From: an uncultured Selenomonadales bacterium
GTDB lineage: Bacteria; Bacillota; Negativicutes; Selenomonadales; Selenomonadaceae
Direction of reading: 5' to 3'
NCBI GenBank assembly: GCA_946536925.1
Contig: CAMNFC010000010.1
Span: 1 to 32,454, forward strand
DNA: 32,454 bases
A program made the position numbers and the translations under genes. The notes under the pieces are model-generated. The model did no database searches and had not been told where the DNA came from. It worked only from the letters and a program-made list of their open reading frames with translations. Positions 16,755-25,011 of the stretch are shown piece by piece; positions within the stretch are counted from its first letter, which is position 1; every line of letters begins with the position of its first letter.

Positions 16755-16783
16755 ATTATACAAAAAAATTTTTTATCAAGCAA
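16755..16783 (-). promoter_or_regulatory. Promoter of the potABCD operon
   Basis: On the minus strand a perfect TATAAT (16755-16760) lies 17 bases downstream of TTGCTT (16778-16783, only 3/6). The leader is about 25 bases. The rest of the 288-base divergent region to the AAA+ gene is AT-rich with no clear operator. Confidence 0.5.
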
Positions 16784-16939
16784 GAAACGCCGCTTAAAAA
16801 ATTTTCGGGCGCGAAAAAATTTTCCGTCGGGTGTTTTCTTTTTCGGCTTCTGTGTTAAAATAAATTCCTACGCTTAAGCAAAAGTTTTTTTTTACGATAA
16901 AATTTCTGTCGACTGAAAAAATTGGAAGGAGGAAATTTT

Positions 16940-17068
16940 TTGGTCGAGCGCGTGGCAATTCAGTCACCGTTATCTTTGAAAAGTGAATACCTGCTGACAC
17001 GGAGGACAATTTATGCTTTTCTACAAATTTCAGATGACCTGCGAACTGAAAATCGACAAAGGCGTTGA
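16940..17068 (+). CDS. Possible 42-residue leader ORF overlapping the AAA+ gene start
   Basis: A TTG at 16940 lies 7 bases after a very strong ribosome binding site (GGAAGGAGG, 16924-16932). It opens a 42-codon frame beginning MVERVAIQSPLSLKSEYLL and ending with TGA at 17066-17068, past the ATG of the AAA+ gene at 17013, which is in another frame. The AAA+ frame itself is closed by a TGA at 16995-16997, so this strong site cannot serve a longer AAA+ protein. It may be a leader peptide that couples or tunes AAA+ translation. Protein-level evidence is lacking. Confidence 0.33.
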   Translation: MVERVAIQSPLSLKSEYLLTRRTIYAFLQISDDLRTENRQRR

Positions 17069-19064
17069 CGAGCCGAAGCGTGCGTTCAAAATTCAGCTGA
17101 GCGATTTGAGCGCGGCTCTGGCCGAAGGAATCGACGGCGACAGAGTCAAAGTTTTGATTCACCGCGCGAGACAAAATTTGTTCCAAATGCTCGTGGCCGT
17201 CGACGGCTTCAAAGAGTTGACCGCCGTGAAGTTGTCGCGTCTGTTTGAAAAATTTTTTTCCGACCGCGAAGATTTCGGCGTCAAAAATTTCAAGATCAAC
17301 GGCTTGCAAGAGATAACCGCCACGAAGTTCAGCCGAATCCTCGAACAGGCGAGCCGCGCCGAAAATTTCAACCTCGACTATTATCAAATCAATCAAGACC
17401 TGGGATTGGACGCGCTGGACAATCGGACGTTCAAGCTCAACGAAATTATTTGCCCCGTGAAGCGTTTGCCTTTCGAGACGGCCAAGAAGGACGCGCAAAA
17501 TCTTTTGGCGGACGAAACTTTCCGCGAGGAGTTCGAGAGGATTTACTCCAAGGAAAACGTCCATAAATTTTTCGGCCAGCCCGTCCACTACAAAATTTTG
17601 GCGGGCAACACGAACGCCGCGTTGAGCCTGTCAAATCTTCTCGTCGCCGCGCTGTACACGAACAAACGCCTCGTCAGCCGCCGAATCAGCATCATCACCA
17701 ACGTCAGCGACAACTGCTACGACGAGAGCGACTTTGAAAGAATTTTGCAAAACGCTGCGGGCGGCGCGGTCATCATCGAACTCAGCGGCGAGAGAGTTCA
17801 TACCGGCCAATTCGCTCACGCTTACGAACAAGTCGTTGAATTCATCGCCGAATGCATCAGACGTTTTCAGCGCAACACACTTTGCATTTTCGTCGAGCTG
17901 GCCGACAGACCCGGTTTCGCCCCGCAACTCATCGCAAAACTTCAAGACGACTTGCACATAATCGAGCTGCACGAGGGCGCGGGCAATCGCGAGACGGCTT
18001 TGAGCTACCTGAAAGATTTGATGGGAGATTTCGGCGACACGAACAATCTTTACAGCGACGAAGAACTTTTGGAGGCCATGGGCGACAAGCTCACCTTCAG
18101 CGCGTCCGACATCTTCAACATCCGCGAAAAACTTTTTAACAGCTCATTGAAAAATAAAACTTATCCGGCCTACCGCGAAGTCGACCGCCTGCACGTCGAG
18201 AGTGAAAATTTTGTCAACGACGCTTACTCCGACTTCAACGAGATGATCGGCCTGACCGAACAAAAAATTCTCATCGAACAAATTATCGCCGCGCACCGCG
18301 TCCAAAAAATGCGCACGGACATGAACTTGGACAAACAACGCGCGGCTCTGCACATGAGCTTCACGGGATCGCCGGGCACCGCAAAAACTACCGTCGCCAG
18401 ATTGATTGCTCAGATTCTTGCCCGCGACGGCGTCCTCAAGACCGGTCGTTTCGTCGAATGCGGCCGCGCAGATTTGGTTGCAAAGTACGTCGGCTGGACG
18501 GCCAAAGCTGTTCGCGCAAAATTCCGTGAGGCTCGCGGCGGCGTCCTGTTCATCGACGAGGCTTACAGCTTGAGTGACGGCGAACACGCGACTTTCGGCG
18601 ACGAGGCGATAAACACAATCGTTCAGGAGATGGAAAATCATCGCGACAGCGTCATCGTGATTTTCGCGGGCTATCCCGACAAGATGAAAGATTTCCTCGA
18701 CCGCAACGAAGGCTTGCGCAGCCGAATCGCCTTTCACGTGAATTTCCCCGATTACACGGCCGACGAGCTCACGGAAATTTTTAAGCTCATGGCAAAACGT
18801 CGCGGCTACGAAATTTCCGACGAGGTCGCTGCTCACTGCAAAAAAATTTTCCGTCGCGTCGCCCGCAAAAAAAATTTCGGCAACGGTCGCTTCGTCCGCA
18901 CACTTTTGGAGCAGGCTTGGCTCAAGCAGGCTCAACGAATCGTCAACGAGAACGCGGGCGGCTCCGTCACCAAGGAAGACCTGACGCGCTTCAAGGTCGA
19001 GGACTTTGATGTCAACGTCGACAAAAAATATCGCGACGAACGCAAACTCGGTTTCATCAGATAA
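17013..19064 (+). CDS. AAA+ ATPase of the CbbX/SpoVK type with an extra N-terminal AAA-like region
   Basis: A 683-residue protein. The C-terminal half (about 410-660) is a complete AAA+ module of the CbbX/SpoVK class: Walker A GSPGTAKTT (452-460, Lys458), Walker B VLFIDEAYSL (from about 511), sensor-1 region VIVIFAGYPDKM, and an arginine-finger region GLRSRIAFHVNFPDY. Relatives remodel protein complexes such as Rubisco. Residues about 170-400 look like a second, decayed AAA domain: AGNTNAALS at the Walker A place (about 197-205), GGAVIIELSG at the Walker B place (about 249-258), and CIFVELADRPGF near sensor 1. Residues 1-165 match nothing I recognise. ATG at 17013 has GGAGG upstream. The gene is alone, with a terminator after it, so its client is unknown. 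Confidence 0.83.
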   Translation: MLFYKFQMTCELKIDKGVDEPKRAFKIQLSDLSAALAEGIDGDRVKVLIHRARQNLFQMLVAVDGFKELTAVKLSRLFEKFFSDREDFGVKNFKINGLQEITATKFSRILEQASRAENFNLDYYQINQDLGLDALDNRTFKLNEIICPVKRLPFETAKKDAQNLLADETFREEFERIYSKENVHKFFGQPVHYKILAGNTNAALSLSNLLVAALYTNKRLVSRRISIITNVSDNCYDESDFERILQNAAGGAVIIELSGERVHTGQFAHAYEQVVEFIAECIRRFQRNTLCIFVELADRPGFAPQLIAKLQDDLHIIELHEGAGNRETALSYLKDLMGDFGDTNNLYSDEELLEAMGDKLTFSASDIFNIREKLFNSSLKNKTYPAYREVDRLHVESENFVNDAYSDFNEMIGLTEQKILIEQIIAAHRVQKMRTDMNLDKQRAALHMSFTGSPGTAKTTVARLIAQILARDGVLKTGRFVECGRADLVAKYVGWTAKAVRAKFREARGGVLFIDEAYSLSDGEHATFGDEAINTIVQEMENHRDSVIVIFAGYPDKMKDFLDRNEGLRSRIAFHVNFPDYTADELTEIFKLMAKRRGYEISDEVAAHCKKIFRRVARKKNFGNGRFVRTLLEQAWLKQAQRIVNENAGGSVTKEDLTRFKVEDFDVNVDKKYRDERKLGFIR

Positions 19065-19070
19065 AAAAAA

Positions 19071-19112
19071 ATTTAGCAGACAACTCAAAACGAGTTGCCT
19101 GCTTTTTTTTTT
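19071..19112. terminator. Bidirectional intrinsic terminator
   Basis: GCAG-A-CAACTC (19076-19086) pairs with GAGTTG-C-CTGC (19092-19102), with one mismatch and a loop of about 5 bases. Ten T follow on the plus strand and nine A precede, serving both the AAA+ gene and the convergent flavodoxin operon. Confidence 0.9.
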
Positions 19113-19126
19113 GCAAGGTTGAAAAT

Positions 19127-19612
19127 TTATTTGAGCGGCAAAGATTTAATCCAATCGCTCAAAATATTTTTGTCGACGCGCCCGCGGAAAACTTTTCCTT
19201 CAATCCAACGAACGGAATCCGCGCAGCTCGGCTTGAGCTGATTGAGAGTCTCGCCGAAGCCAGAGCCGCCCGACGTGGCGAAGATGACAATCGTTTTGCC
19301 CGCGAAGTCGTAACTTTCCAGGAAGGTGTTGACGATGTGGGGCGCGACGTACCACCAAATCGGGAAGCCCAAAAAAATCGTATCGTAGTCAGAAATTTTT
19401 GCGTCCGTGTCGGCCGGCGCGGGACGAGAATTTTTGTCGGCCATCTCGACGGACGAGCGCGACTGCGAATCGTTCCAATTTAAATCTTTTCCGCTGTAAG
19501 GAACTTCTGGTTTGATCTCGTAGGTGTCCGCGCCGAGAATTTCCGCCAAATTTTTTGCAAGCTTGCGGGTGGTGCCGCTCGCCGAAAAGAACGCAACCAA
19601 TTTTTTGTTCAT
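19127..19612 (-). CDS. Flavodoxin-family protein
   Basis: A 161-residue FMN protein. The phosphate-binding loop reads FFSASGTTRKLA (8-19), followed by YEIKPEVPYSGKDLNW, DTIFLGFPIWWYVAPH and IVIFATSGGSGFG, all features of the flavodoxin_4-type branch. It probably passes electrons to or from the neighbouring aldo/keto reductase-ferredoxin. ATG at 19612 has TGGAGGAT upstream and overlaps the stop codon of the small preceding gene (ATGA), so translation is coupled. A longer reading that starts upstream is only an overlap with that small gene. Confidence 0.9.
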   Translation of the reverse strand: MNKKLVAFFSASGTTRKLAKNLAEILGADTYEIKPEVPYSGKDLNWNDSQSRSSVEMADKNSRPAPADTDAKISDYDTIFLGFPIWWYVAPHIVNTFLESYDFAGKTIVIFATSGGSGFGETLNQLKPSCADSVRWIEGKVFRGRVDKNILSDWIKSLPLK

Positions 19613-19791
19613 AATAATCCTCCAAAATTTTTTACAAAGTCGAATCTGAGGTTTTCTTCGCCGACAGTTTTTTGCGACTCGTAACGAATCGCCGTGTCGG
19701 AAACGCGCTGAAATTTTTTGTCGTCGTTGTCCAAAGTCGGCTTCTTCCAAACGTTGAGGATGTCGTCGATCTTCGCGCCGTCTTCAAACAT
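19609..19791 (-). CDS. Small hypothetical protein between aldo/keto reductase and flavodoxin genes
   Basis: A 60-residue soluble protein starting MFEDGAKIDDILNVWKKP, with no membrane segment, cysteines or recognised motif. I prefer the ATG at 19791, which has GAGGAG 9 bases upstream; an ATG three codons earlier touches that site. Its stop overlaps the flavodoxin ATG and its start lies just 13 bases after the reductase stop, so it sits as the middle gene of a three-gene operon. Tight coupling on both sides supports a real gene. Its function is unknown. Confidence 0.6.
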   Translation of the reverse strand: MFEDGAKIDDILNVWKKPTLDNDDKKFQRVSDTAIRYESQKTVGEENLRFDFVKNFGGLL

Positions 19792-19804
19792 TTTTATCAT
19801 CTCC

Positions 19805-20953
19805 TCAATAACCGAAAAGTTTTGCGGCTTTTTTCATGTTCTCGCGAATCTGAACGCCGAACGGGCAGCGGGTCTCGCACACGCCGCATTGAATGCATTC
19901 GCCCGCGTGATGAGCCAGAAGCGCGTAGTGTTCGCGGACGGTTTCGGGAATGGTCGATTGAGTCTCGGCCAGGTGCAAAAATTTCGTGACGGAGGCGATG
20001 TCGATTTTTTTGACGCACGGAGCACAGTGGCTGCAGTAGACGCAATGACCTTGCCAAGAAATTTTCGGGAAGGAAGCAAAAGTCAACGCGAAATCTTTTT
20101 CCTCGTCCGTCGCGTCCTCGTAAGCGATGCTCTGCTCCAGTTGCTCGACGGAATGTGCGCCGGCCAAAACCGTGGCGACTGCGGGTCGGCTCAGCGCGTA
20201 GTGAATGCATTGGTTCGGAGTCAACGCCGCGCCCGCCGGAGAAAGTTTTGCGTTCAAAAGATCGCCGCCGCCGAAGCACTTCATGACAGTCACGCCCACG
20301 CCCAAACGCTGGCACGTTTCGTAAAGTTTTTGTCGGTCGGGATCCATGTTAGTCAAATTCCCCGCGTAATTTTTTTCGTTCCAAAGTTCCTCGACGTCTT
20401 CGGAGGCCGGCAACAAATCGTAGCAGGGATTGACGCTGAACATCAGGACTTCAATCGCGCCGCTCAAAACCGCCGCCAACGCCGCTTGAGGATTGTGGCT
20501 GCTCAGGCCGATGTGACGAATCTTTCCGGCCGATTTCAATTCGCGAACGTAATCCAGAATTCCGCCCGAAAAAATTTTTTTCCAATCGTCGAGCGCGTCG
20601 CAATAGTGAATCGTGCCCACGTCGATGTAATCCGTCTGCAACTGCTCCAAAGATTCCTCAAAGCCCGCCACGACTTCTTTAAGGTTGCGCGTCCGTTTGT
20701 ATTGCCCGTCCTTCCACACGGAACAGATGTGCGATTGCGCGAAAAATTTTTCTCGTCGCCCGCGCAGAGCCTCGCCGACAGCTTTGCGAACTTTTGGGTT
20801 CGAAGTGTACAGGTCGAAATAATTCACGCCGGCCGCTTCCGCCGCGTCGAAAAGTTTTTTGGTCATCGCGCAATTTTCTTCAGCGAAACCTTCGCAGCCC
20901 ATGCCGATTTCGCTGACTTTCAAGCCCGTCTTGCCCAGCTCGCGATAAATCAT
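19805..20953 (-). CDS. Aldo/keto reductase with C-terminal two-cluster ferredoxin domain
   Basis: A 382-residue protein. Residues 1-290 form an aldo/keto reductase barrel: YRELGKTGLKVSEIGMGC, then NYFDLYTSNPKVRKAVGEAL (Asp47, Tyr49), IHYCD (His116) and IGLSSHNP. The region of the usual catalytic lysine reads KFFAQSH, so the tetrad is not classical. The C-terminus holds two Cys sets for 4Fe-4S clusters: C304, C307, C310, C313 and C353, C356, C359, C363 followed by Pro. Such fusions likely use ferredoxin- or flavodoxin-type electrons rather than NADPH alone. ATG at 20953 has AAAGGAGAG upstream. It is the first gene of an operon with a 60-residue protein and a flavodoxin, which suits an electron-transfer pair. 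The substrate is unknown. Confidence 0.9.
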   Translation of the reverse strand: MIYRELGKTGLKVSEIGMGCEGFAEENCAMTKKLFDAAEAAGVNYFDLYTSNPKVRKAVGEALRGRREKFFAQSHICSVWKDGQYKRTRNLKEVVAGFEESLEQLQTDYIDVGTIHYCDALDDWKKIFSGGILDYVRELKSAGKIRHIGLSSHNPQAALAAVLSGAIEVLMFSVNPCYDLLPASEDVEELWNEKNYAGNLTNMDPDRQKLYETCQRLGVGVTVMKCFGGGDLLNAKLSPAGAALTPNQCIHYALSRPAVATVLAGAHSVEQLEQSIAYEDATDEEKDFALTFASFPKISWQGHCVYCSHCAPCVKKIDIASVTKFLHLAETQSTIPETVREHYALLAHHAGECIQCGVCETRCPFGVQIRENMKKAAKLFGY

Positions 20954-20979
20954 TTCGTTCACTCTCCTTTCCACATACG

Positions 20980-21016
20980 AAAAAAAAATTAGACAGGAAA
21001 AAATTTTTTCCTGCCT
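20980..21016 (-). terminator. Intrinsic terminator of the heptosyltransferase operon
   Basis: AGACAGGAAAAAA (20991-21003) and TTTTTTCCTGCCT (21004-21016) are inverted and adjacent, with one wobble. On the minus strand the hairpin is followed by AATTTTTTTT. It lies just past the stop of the last heptosyltransferase gene. Confidence 0.88.
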
Positions 21017-21037
21017 GAAGTTATCTTCAGCCTCGCG

Positions 21038-22357
21038 TCAAAAATTTTTCAGCGCGGGCGGAATTAAATTTTTGTCGACGATGAGCCGTTCGATGGCGTT
21101 GATGACCATGCGCGGCGAAATTTTTTTCTGGCATTCAAGCTCGCGCGGCGTGTCTTTGTGATACGTGCATCTTATCTGCAGGAAAGAGGTGCGCGGGTCG
21201 TTGAAGCAGCCGTTGCAAACTTTGCGATTGGCCACTCGATACGGCGTATAAAATTCAGACCAATCTTGAGAGAAGCCGCAAATCAAAACAACGGGACAAT
21301 TCACGGCGTCGGCCAGCCACGCAAGCCCGCTGCCCAATCCGATAAAAAATTTAGCGTGATGAATCATGTTCGCCCGTTCCATCAACGGAAAATTCCCCGT
21401 GAAATCTTCCGCTCCCGCGGGCATGGAAATTTTGAAGCCGTCGTTTTCTTCCGTGGCGTTCTTGTCGATGCAAAAGACTCGATAGCCCAGGCTTTTGAGA
21501 TAATCGACGACGATATCCCAGCCGCCGGGCCACAACCAACTTTTTTTGGCACTTCCCGCCTGCACGGCGATGCAAACGTACGGCTCGTTCGTGACGGGCG
21601 GAGCGGTCGGTTTGAAAAAATTTTTCGGCGGAAGATAATCTATCCCCAGGAGCACGCCGGCCACGCGCGTCATAGAAACCTTGCGATAATCCGCCGAGGT
21701 GAGCGGAAAAACTGACAGCACCATATCGGGATAATACGTCGCGTAAGTTTCAAAATTTATTTCGTCGACCAACTGAATGTCGGGATAAAGTTGAGCGACG
21801 AGCTCGCGCAAAATTTTGTTGGGGCAAAAAAACAAATTGCAGCGATGAAATTTTTTTAATTCCCTCAGATACGGCAACATGGAAATTTGATCTCCCAACG
21901 CCGTAGAATTGAGCTTGACGGCGACGGGTTGACCTTCGAGATCGAGCGTGTGCGAAAAAACTTTTTCCTCGTCCAAAAAAACTTCCACGTGCCAACGAAT
22001 GAAATAATTCTCCACGGAAATTAATCTGCCGCCGGAAATATATTTGTCGAAAAAAATTTCTTCGCTGTCGAAATCGCTGATCTTCACGCGAAAATTTCCT
22101 TCAGGGATATCCAGCCGCAAACCGAAATTAAAATCCAATCGCAGGCCGTCGATGCCCGTCTCGCCGTAAATTTTCGTCTCAAAAATTTCTTGCGGGACGT
22201 GGTAAAGTCTCTTTATGAGATAGCCAAAAAATTCCTGATCGAATTCTTCGGGCGTGCGCGCCGTCGAAATTTTTTCAAAATCTTTCATCTCTCCAGCGAA
22301 GCGATACTTTTTCCGAAAATCTTCAATGTCGTGTATTGTGAAAAAATGCAGTCTCAA
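21038..22357 (-). CDS. TibC/Aah-type protein O-heptosyltransferase, paralogue 1
   Basis: A 439-residue glycosyltransferase of the GT9-related family that glycosylates autotransporter adhesins with heptose from ADP-heptose (TibC, Aah). The N-terminal part holds LDFNFGLRLDIPEGNFRVKI. The middle holds the GT9 GD motif as STALGDQISMLPYL, and the donor site holds SGLAWLADAVNCPVV. A Cys cluster near the end (VCNGC...RC...LEC) resembles the iron finger described for TibC. The start is TTG, overlapping the stop of the preceding paralogue (TTGA), with GAGGAGG 8 bases upstream. It is the last of three tandem copies. The protein substrate is not known; the nearby giant repeat protein is a candidate. Confidence 0.85.
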   Translation of the reverse strand: MRLHFFTIHDIEDFRKKYRFAGEMKDFEKISTARTPEEFDQEFFGYLIKRLYHVPQEIFETKIYGETGIDGLRLDFNFGLRLDIPEGNFRVKISDFDSEEIFFDKYISGGRLISVENYFIRWHVEVFLDEEKVFSHTLDLEGQPVAVKLNSTALGDQISMLPYLRELKKFHRCNLFFCPNKILRELVAQLYPDIQLVDEINFETYATYYPDMVLSVFPLTSADYRKVSMTRVAGVLLGIDYLPPKNFFKPTAPPVTNEPYVCIAVQAGSAKKSWLWPGGWDIVVDYLKSLGYRVFCIDKNATEENDGFKISMPAGAEDFTGNFPLMERANMIHHAKFFIGLGSGLAWLADAVNCPVVLICGFSQDWSEFYTPYRVANRKVCNGCFNDPRTSFLQIRCTYHKDTPRELECQKKISPRMVINAIERLIVDKNLIPPALKNF

Positions 22358-23673
22358 GGCAAATTCCTCCTCAGCGCGGGCGGCGTCAAATTTTTGTCGA
22401 CGATCAAACGTTCGATGGTGTCGATGACCATGCGCGGCGAAATTTTTTTCTGACATTCAAATTCGCGTGGCGTGCCGACATGGTACGGGCATTTGTCGAT
22501 TATGTAAGAGACACGCGGGTCGTTGAAGCAACCGTTGCACACGCGGCGATTTGAAACTCGATACGGCGTATAAAATTCGCACCAGTCTTGAGAGAAGCCG
22601 CAAATCATCACGACGGGACAATTTACGGCGTCGGCCAGCCACGAAAGCCCGCTCGAAAGCCCGATAAAAAATTCAGCGTGATGGATCATGTTCGCCCGCT
22701 CAAGCAGAGGATGATTGCCCGTGAAATCTTCCGCTCCCGCGGGCATGGAAATTTTGAAGCCGTCGTTTTCTTCCGTGGCGTTCTTGTCGATGCAAAAGAC
22801 TCGATAGCCCAAACTTTTAAGATAATCGACGACGATATCCCAGCCGCCCGGCCACAACCAACTTTTCCGCGTCATGCTCGCTTGCACACTGATGCAAACG
22901 TACGGCTCATTCGTGACGGGCGGAGCAGTCGGTTTGAAAAAATTTTTCGGCGGAAGATAATTTATTCCGAAAAGCAATCCGCCCGTGCGCGTCATGGAAA
23001 CCCTACGATACTCTGCCGGGGTGAGCGGCAAAGACGAATGCAACATGAACGGATAATATCTTGCGTAAGTTTCAAAATTTATTTCGTCGACCAGCGAGAT
23101 TTCGGGATAAAGTCGGGCGGCAACTTCGCGCAAATAATCGGGAAGACAAAGCGACAACTTGCAGACGAAAATTTTTTTGAACTCGGCGATGTAGGGCAAA
23201 AGAGCGAGCAAATCTCCTATCGCGCCGGCCTTCCCGATGACTGCGACGGGCTGATCTTTCGGGTCAAACGTGTGCGTAAAAATTTTTTTCTCGTCCAAAA
23301 AAACTTCGACGTGCCAGCGGATAAAATATTTCTCCACGGAAATTAATCTGCCGCCCGAAGCGTAATGGTCGAAAAAAATTTGTCCCGTGTCAAAGTCGCT
23401 GATCTTCACGCGAAAATTTCCTTCGGGAACGTCCAGCCGCAAACCGAAATTAAAATCCAGCCGCAAGCCATCGATGCTCGTTTCGCCATAAATTTCTGTC
23501 TCAAACATCTCAAATTGAGATCCAAAAAATTTTTTCAAAAAAGCCAACAGATAAACTTGATCGAAATCTTTTTCGTCGGGCGTCGCGTCCGGGGTGATGG
23601 CCCAGACTCCGCCTTTTGGAAAATTTTTCCGATAGTCTTCGATGTCGTTGACGGTGAAAAAATGTAACTTCAA
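22354..23673 (-). CDS. TibC/Aah-type protein O-heptosyltransferase, paralogue 2
   Basis: A 439-residue paralogue with the same order of motifs: LDFNFGLRLDVPEGNFRVKI, GAIGDLLALLPYIAEF (GD motif), SGLSWLADAVNCPVV and the Cys cluster VCNGC...KC...FEC. It starts at TTG 23673 with GAGGAGGAG 6 bases upstream; the TTG overlaps the stop of paralogue 3 (TTGA). It differs from the other two mainly in the N-terminal 60 residues and in the central segment, where it reads VQASMTRKSW instead of VQAGSAKKSW. An in-frame extension upstream of the TTG is only overlap with paralogue 3. Confidence 0.85.
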   Translation of the reverse strand: MKLHFFTVNDIEDYRKNFPKGGVWAITPDATPDEKDFDQVYLLAFLKKFFGSQFEMFETEIYGETSIDGLRLDFNFGLRLDVPEGNFRVKISDFDTGQIFFDHYASGGRLISVEKYFIRWHVEVFLDEKKIFTHTFDPKDQPVAVIGKAGAIGDLLALLPYIAEFKKIFVCKLSLCLPDYLREVAARLYPEISLVDEINFETYARYYPFMLHSSLPLTPAEYRRVSMTRTGGLLFGINYLPPKNFFKPTAPPVTNEPYVCISVQASMTRKSWLWPGGWDIVVDYLKSLGYRVFCIDKNATEENDGFKISMPAGAEDFTGNHPLLERANMIHHAEFFIGLSSGLSWLADAVNCPVVMICGFSQDWCEFYTPYRVSNRRVCNGCFNDPRVSYIIDKCPYHVGTPREFECQKKISPRMVIDTIERLIVDKNLTPPALRRNLP

Positions 23674-25001
23674 GTCAATCTCCTCCTCAGCGCGGGCGGC
23701 GTCAATTTTTCGTTGACGATTAAATGTTCGATGGCGTCGATGACCATGCGCGGCGAAATTTTTTTCTGGCACTCAAGCTCGCGCGGCGTCTTCTCGTGAT
23801 AGGGGCAAATGCACTTGTCGAAAAAAACGGTTCGGATGTCGTTGCAGCAACCATTGCAAACTTTTCGATTGGCGACGCGATACGGCGTGTAAAATTCGTT
23901 CCAATCTTGAGTGAAACCCGCAATCATCACGACGGGACAATTCACGGCGTCGGCCAGCCACGCAAGCCCGCTCGACAGCCCGATAAAAAATTCAGCGTGC
24001 GCGAGCATGTTCGCTCTCTCAATCAACGGCAAATTTCCCGTGAAATCTTCGGCACCTTCAGGCATAGAAATTTTGAAGCCGTCGTTATCCTCCTCGGCAT
24101 TCTTGTCTATGCAAAAGACGCGATAGCCGAGACTTTTCAAATAATCGACGACGATATCCCAGCCGCCGGGTCGGAGCCAACTTTTTTTGGCACTTCCCGC
24201 CTGCACGGCAATGCAAACGTACGGCTCATTCGTGACGGGCGGAGCGGTCGGTTCAAAAATATTTTTCGGCGGAAGATAATTTATCCCCAGGATCACGCCG
24301 CCGATTCGCGTCAACGACATGATTCGCGTGTCGACGAGCGCGTTTGGCAACGGAGATATCATCATCGCGGGATAATACATCGCATAATTTTCGTTAAGAT
24401 TTATCCTGTCGACAATCGTGACGTCGGGGCACAGGCGGGCGACGAGTTCGCGCAAATATTCGATCACAAAAACCGACAGCTTGCAACGATGAATTTTTTG
24501 AAACTCGCTGAAATACGGCACGAAAGCCAGCGTGTCGCCCAAAGCGTCGAAGCGGCAGATGATGGCGACGGGCTGACCTTCCATGTCGAGCGTGTGTGAA
24601 AAAATTTTTTCATCGTCCAAAAAAACTTCGACGTGCCAGCGGATAAAATATTTCTCCACGGAAATTAATCTGACGCCGGAAATATTTTTATCGAAAAAAA
24701 TATCGCCCGTGTCGAAGTCGCTGATCTTCACGCGAAAATTTCCTTCGGGCACGTCCAGCCGCAAACCGAAATTAAAATCCAGCCGCAAACCGTCGATTCC
24801 CGTCTCGCCAAAAATTTTCGTCTCAAAAATTTTTTCGGGGACATCGGGCGAATCTCTCGCCACTTTTAAAAAAAATTCTTGATCCAAATCTTCCGTCGTC
24901 CGCGGGTGAAATTTTTCGACGATTTCTTTCGCCAGCGGGTGGTGCGGATAATGCTTGCGATAGTCTTCGATGTCGTTGGCGGTGAAAAAATGCAGTCTCA
25001 T
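23670..25001 (-). CDS. TibC/Aah-type protein O-heptosyltransferase, paralogue 3
   Basis: A 443-residue protein, first of the three paralogues in transcription order. Motifs are LDFNFGLRLDVPEGNFRVKI (from residue 74), FDALGDTLAFVPYFSEF with the GT9 Gly155-Asp156 pair, KSWLRPGGWDIVVDYLKSLG, SGLAWLADAVNCPVVMI (344-360) and Cys382, Cys385, Cys397/399 and Cys411 for a TibC-like metal finger. ATG at 25001 has AGGAGG 7 bases upstream and lies 10 bases after the queE stop, so it is cotranscribed with queD and queE. It is probably cytoplasmic, acting on its target before export. ADP-heptose synthesis genes are not in the window. Confidence 0.85.
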   Translation of the reverse strand: MRLHFFTANDIEDYRKHYPHHPLAKEIVEKFHPRTTEDLDQEFFLKVARDSPDVPEKIFETKIFGETGIDGLRLDFNFGLRLDVPEGNFRVKISDFDTGDIFFDKNISGVRLISVEKYFIRWHVEVFLDDEKIFSHTLDMEGQPVAIICRFDALGDTLAFVPYFSEFQKIHRCKLSVFVIEYLRELVARLCPDVTIVDRINLNENYAMYYPAMMISPLPNALVDTRIMSLTRIGGVILGINYLPPKNIFEPTAPPVTNEPYVCIAVQAGSAKKSWLRPGGWDIVVDYLKSLGYRVFCIDKNAEEDNDGFKISMPEGAEDFTGNLPLIERANMLAHAEFFIGLSSGLAWLADAVNCPVVMIAGFTQDWNEFYTPYRVANRKVCNGCCNDIRTVFFDKCICPYHEKTPRELECQKKISPRMVIDAIEHLIVNEKLTPPALRRRLT

Positions 25002-25011
25002 TGGCGGCCTC

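Noticed and set aside
19718..20992. 424-codon plus-strand frame opposite the aldo/keto reductase
   Set aside because: The minus strand carries the reductase barrel and eight cluster cysteines. The plus frame is a shadow.
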